From Desulfuromonas sp. (GTDB lineage Bacteria; Desulfobacterota; Desulfuromonadia; Desulfuromonadales; SZUA-401): a stretch of 7,547 bases of DNA. Within the stretch, counting starts at the first letter, position 1. Each line of letters starts with the position of its first letter. The notes below the pieces were generated by a model, which had not been told where the DNA came from, did no database searches, and was given only the letters and a program-made list of their open reading frames with translations. The position numbers and the translations under genes were made by a program. The DNA is taken from NCBI GenBank assembly GCA_002869605.1, contig PKUI01000016.1:1-7547 (forward strand). The letters are read 5' to 3'. Positions 5,624 through 7,547 of this stretch are shown one piece after another.

Positions 5624-6262
5624 ATGACTCGCAAACTGCACGGAATCACACTTCTACTTGGTTTGGCCCTGCTGGCCGGATGTGCCAGCTCAGGGGTCAA
5701 CGCACCGACCCCCGGACAAGAAGCTCTGATCTGGAGCTCTGAAGCACAACGCCCGGGCTGGACGATGATGGAGCCGGAAGGGGTGGAAGACGGACTGCTC
5801 ACCTTTGTCGGCACCTCGCTTCGTCACGCCACGGAACAGGGCGCACGCGAAGACGCGCGTCGCAACGTCACCAGCGCCGTCGTCAAGTACATGGGCACGC
5901 TGGTCAAGGACAAGTTCGAAAAAGCCTCGGTCAGTTATGGCCTCGACAGCAGTGTCATCGATCCGACCAGCAGTGCACGCCAATTTGAAAAGCAGCTCGC
6001 CACCAACCTCGACGGCCAGGTCAAACCCAAGAACTGGTATGCCGAAAAATGGCAGACTCCCACCGGCATCGGTTACCAGTACTTTGTGGAGGCGAAGGTC
6101 CCGGCCAACGCACTGGGCGACGAATTCAAGAAACTGGCTAAGCAGCAGGCTCGGGATGCCGAAAAAAAGGCCAAGGAAGCGGCCGACGCAACCGCCAAGG
6201 CTCAGGCTGAAAAGGCTAGTGAATTCTGGAAAAAAATGCAGGAAGAAAATCTGGTCGAATAG
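5624..6262 (+). CDS. Small LPP20-like lipoprotein, paralogue of the upstream N-terminal domain
   Basis: A 212-residue predicted lipoprotein. AGGAGG (5613-5618) is 5 nt from ATG 5624. The frame is open back to 5462, but that part overlaps the previous gene and lacks a signal peptide. The lipobox is LAGC with Cys20, and Ala at +2 suggests the outer membrane. The mature protein parallels the larger lipoprotein. RPGWTMMEPE (43-52) and LLTFVGTSLRHATEQGARED (59-78) match its PTW and FIGQ region. KNWYAEKW (136-143) and YFVEAKVP (153-160) match its KWYTEKY and AWVEVTVP. A charged Ala/Lys/Glu helix follows (165-205), where the larger protein has its coiled coil. The gene is thus the large protein minus the FlgO-like and DUF4384 parts. 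The 55-nt spacing, with no terminator between them, suggests co-transcription. The two proteins may form hetero-oligomers; this is inference. Confidence 0.85.
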   Translation: MTRKLHGITLLLGLALLAGCASSGVNAPTPGQEALIWSSEAQRPGWTMMEPEGVEDGLLTFVGTSLRHATEQGAREDARRNVTSAVVKYMGTLVKDKFEKASVSYGLDSSVIDPTSSARQFEKQLATNLDGQVKPKNWYAEKWQTPTGIGYQYFVEAKVPANALGDEFKKLAKQQARDAEKKAKEAADATAKAQAEKASEFWKKMQEENLVE

Positions 6263-6271
6263 TCCTACGGT

Positions 6272-6297
6272 AACGGGGCTCCCGCGGGAGCCCCGTT
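6272..6297 (+). terminator. Perfect 26-bp palindrome, probable terminator
   Basis: The whole of 6272-6297 is self-complementary: AACGGGGCTCC (6272-6282) pairs with GGAGCCCCGTT (6287-6297) around CGCG. The stem is very GC-rich and starts 9 nt after the stop codon. The downstream tract, GTCTTTGG, is poor in T, so termination may be incomplete and some readthrough to the next gene is possible. It could equally act as an RNA-stabilising 3' end. Confidence 0.7.
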
Positions 6298-6304
6298 GTC
6301 TTTG

Positions 6305-6367
6305 GTTGAAACCTCTCCAGAGCGACTCTGTAGTCTTTAAACAGACCCGCTCTGGAGAGTTTCCAAC
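6305..6367. repeat. Long imperfect inverted repeat between the small lipoprotein and exported-protein genes
   Basis: CTCTCCAGAGCG (6313-6324) is perfectly complementary to CGCTCTGGAGAG (6348-6359). The arms extend outward through AAA/TTT and GTTG/CAAC, with a single-base bulge on each side. Inside, TCTGT (6327-6331) pairs with ACAGA (6341-6345). No T tract follows. It may be an mRNA-processing or stabilising hairpin, or an extragenic palindromic element. A smaller hairpin, GGGCG (6374-6378)/CGCCC (6385-6389), lies just before the ribosome site of the next gene. Confidence 0.65.
6306..6334 (+). promoter_or_regulatory. Candidate promoter embedded in the inverted repeat
   Basis: TTGAAA (6306-6311, five of six) and TGTAGT (6329-6334, four of six) are 17 bp apart. 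Transcription would start near 6341, after the preceding terminator, and would give the last gene its own transcript. The elements sit in the left half of the inverted repeat, so both readings cannot be equally trusted. Confidence 0.28.
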
Positions 6368-6405
6368 TGTTCCGGGCGCATAGACGCCCCAGAGGAGGTC
6401 CTACC

Positions 6406-7547
6406 ATGAGCTTTACCACCCCCACGAGGGTCATGGTGCTACTTGCCGCTTGGTTGATTTCCGCCCTCATCATCGGCGGCACAGCCCTGGCGGACTGGCA
6501 GGATGATGACGAATTCGCCGATTTTGCCGCCGAGATGTCCGCGGAGGTAAGTGCCTTTGAGGCAGAGCAAAACAAAGAGGTCGAGGACTTCCTCGCCGAA
6601 GCGGACCGCGACTTCCTGGAATTTTTGAACGACGCATGGAAAGACCTCGAAGAGTTTGACGGCGTTCCCTCGCCGCTGAAACCGAAACCCAAGGTTCTGC
6701 CCAAGGCCCCTGAGCCTGCCACATCCAAACCGGAGCCGGACACGACTCCCGTCGTCGTACTTCCGAAACCACCCGCAGCCCCATCCCAGGCAGCCCCAGG
6801 AAAGGGGATCCCATCGAAGATTTCTTCTGCCAAGGGTAGCTCTCCCCAGGCGAGTCCCGCAAAAGGGGTCCCATCGAAAACGTCTACCGCCAAGGGAGGC
6901 TCATCCCAGTCCTCGCCCGACACGGTGGCACCGTCGAAAGGGGCCCAGGCCAAAACTTCTCCGGTGAAGGCCGCACCAGCCAAGGGTACACCCAGCCAGG
7001 CGGCCCCGTCCCAGGCCATGCCGGCAAAGGCCAAACCGGTCGAGCCTGAGGACAACCGGATGAAGATCGGCCTCAACTGGCTGGGGCAGGCGCTGACGTT
7101 CAGGTGCGACCCCAGAAGCCGACATGCCATGGAAGGTGACGTCAACCCGGAGCGCATTGCCGAGTTCTGGGAATACCAGGCCCGCCTCAACCCCCAGGAC
7201 ATCCTCGATCAGCTAGACGCCGCAAAGCAGGTCCTGCTCCTGAATGACTGGGGTTACGTACGCCTGGTCTGGGCATTTGCGCGGGAACTGCAACCAACGT
7301 CCAACGAAGCCAACCTCTACAGCTGGTTCCTGCTAACCAAAAGCGGTTACCAGGCACGGCTTGGCTACGGCGATGGCAAAGCCTACCTGCTGGCTGCTGC
7401 TGACAACACCATCTACGGTGTACCGTATTACACCGTCAAAGGGGTTCGCTACTACAACCTCAGCTATCTCGACGGTGAGCCACGCCCTCACCTGATGCGC
7501 AGCTACGACGGCGACTACGCCGGGGCCGACAACGGCCTCGACCTGCG
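6406..7547 (+). CDS. Exported protein with Pro/Ala/Lys/Ser repeat linker; 3' end beyond window
   Basis: The frame stays open to the window edge, giving at least 380 residues. AGGAGGT (6393-6399) is 6 nt before ATG 6406. A Sec signal occupies 1-29 (core ~9-26, cleavage near ALA at 27-29) with no lipobox. Residues 30-85 are strongly acidic and helical (DWQDDDEFADF, FLEFLNDAWKDLEEF). Residues ~88-215 form a low-complexity Pro/Ala/Lys/Ser linker containing a 20-residue repeat. Residues ~217-380 are globular: NDWGYVRLVWAF (280-291), YSWFLLTKSGYQARLGYGDG (305-324), then AYLLA and VRYYNLSYLDGE. The WFLL-KSGY-AR-GY pattern resembles transglutaminase-like proteins in which a cysteine normally precedes such a helix. 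I see no Cys there, and the only mature Cys seen is 234, so any such domain would be degenerate. Function is unknown. The linker suits spanning the periplasm or cell wall. Its place behind two lipoproteins suggests a shared envelope role. Confidence 0.8.
   Translation, partial: MSFTTPTRVMVLLAAWLISALIIGGTALADWQDDDEFADFAAEMSAEVSAFEAEQNKEVEDFLAEADRDFLEFLNDAWKDLEEFDGVPSPLKPKPKVLPKAPEPATSKPEPDTTPVVVLPKPPAAPSQAAPGKGIPSKISSAKGSSPQASPAKGVPSKTSTAKGGSSQSSPDTVAPSKGAQAKTSPVKAAPAKGTPSQAAPSQAMPAKAKPVEPEDNRMKIGLNWLGQALTFRCDPRSRHAMEGDVNPERIAEFWEYQARLNPQDILDQLDAAKQVLLLNDWGYVRLVWAFARELQPTSNEANLYSWFLLTKSGYQARLGYGDGKAYLLAAADNTIYGVPYYTVKGVRYYNLSYLDGEPRPHLMRSYDGDYAGADNGLDL
6781..7020 (+). repeat. In-frame 60-bp tandem repeat coding a 20-residue linker unit
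   Basis: Four consecutive 60-bp units encode residues 126-145, 146-165, 166-185 and 186-205. The first two are clear copies (AAPGKGIPSKISSAKG versus ASPAKGVPSKTSTAKG). The third keeps SSQSSP and PSK. The fourth keeps only the AAPAKG core and is shifted. The decay from unit 1-2 to unit 4 suggests duplication followed by drift. Such units typically change copy number between strains. Confidence 0.7.

Noticed and set aside
6272..6297. 26-bp palindrome as an insertion-sequence end or recombination site
   Set aside because: It sits 9 nt after a stop codon with GC-rich arms like a transcription terminator, and no transposase, integrase or target duplication is present.
6216..7202. 328-codon reverse-strand open frame
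   Set aside because: It runs antisense to the exported-protein gene and through the terminator and inverted repeat. The + strand frame has a strong ribosome site, a signal peptide and a coherent domain order; the reverse product is Gly/Ala/Ser-rich with no recognisable domain.

Overview
The window is about 55% GC by eye and reads as chromosomal DNA from a Desulfuromonadales (Geobacter/Pelobacter/Desulfuromonas-type) bacterium. This is inference. It rests on a GEMM-I riboswitch of the sequence style typical of that order placed upstream of a secreted protein, a Crp/Fnr regulator, and a set of envelope lipoproteins. All six genes lie on the + strand. No tRNA, rRNA, CRISPR array or transposase was seen.

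Layout. Bases 1-154 are a leader with two GTCATGAC palindromes 42 bp apart, just upstream of and overlapping a candidate promoter. Bases 155-850 encode a Crp/Fnr-family regulator. Bases 846-1065 form the most informative non-coding block. It holds a CRP-like site overlapping the regulator's stop codon, a weak -10 element placed so that this site would centre at -41.5, and a complete GEMM-I aptamer. The 3' P1 strand of the aptamer is shared with a strong intrinsic terminator, and a Shine-Dalgarno sequence follows. The aptamer has A, not G, at the ligand-discriminating position (Vc2 position 20). That change marks the GEMM-Ib variants that prefer 3',3'-cyclic AMP-GMP (cGAMP) over cyclic di-GMP. 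The controlled gene (1066-1917) encodes a secreted beta-sandwich protein and ends at its own terminator. Gene 2245-3120 is a stand-alone class-IV aminotransferase (aminodeoxychorismate lyase, D-amino-acid or branched-chain type) with its own candidate promoter.

After a 340-bp AT-rich gap comes an envelope cluster. The first member (3463-5568) is a 701-residue lipoprotein with an LPP20-like N-terminal domain, a coiled coil, a FlgO/LpoB-like middle part and a C-terminal DUF4384. The second (5624-6262) is a small lipoprotein that repeats only the N-terminal domain and helix of the first. The third (6406 to beyond the window end) is an exported protein with a Pro/Ala/Lys/Ser-rich repeat linker and a C-terminal globular domain, possibly transglutaminase-like. 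Two strong hairpins separate the second and third genes.

How they work together. The regulator, the CRP-like site and the riboswitch suggest two-layer control of the secreted protein: activation of initiation, then release of termination by a cyclic dinucleotide. The three downstream genes look like one cell-envelope module of unknown function, probably at the outer membrane or periplasm. No link between that module and the riboswitch is visible in the sequence.
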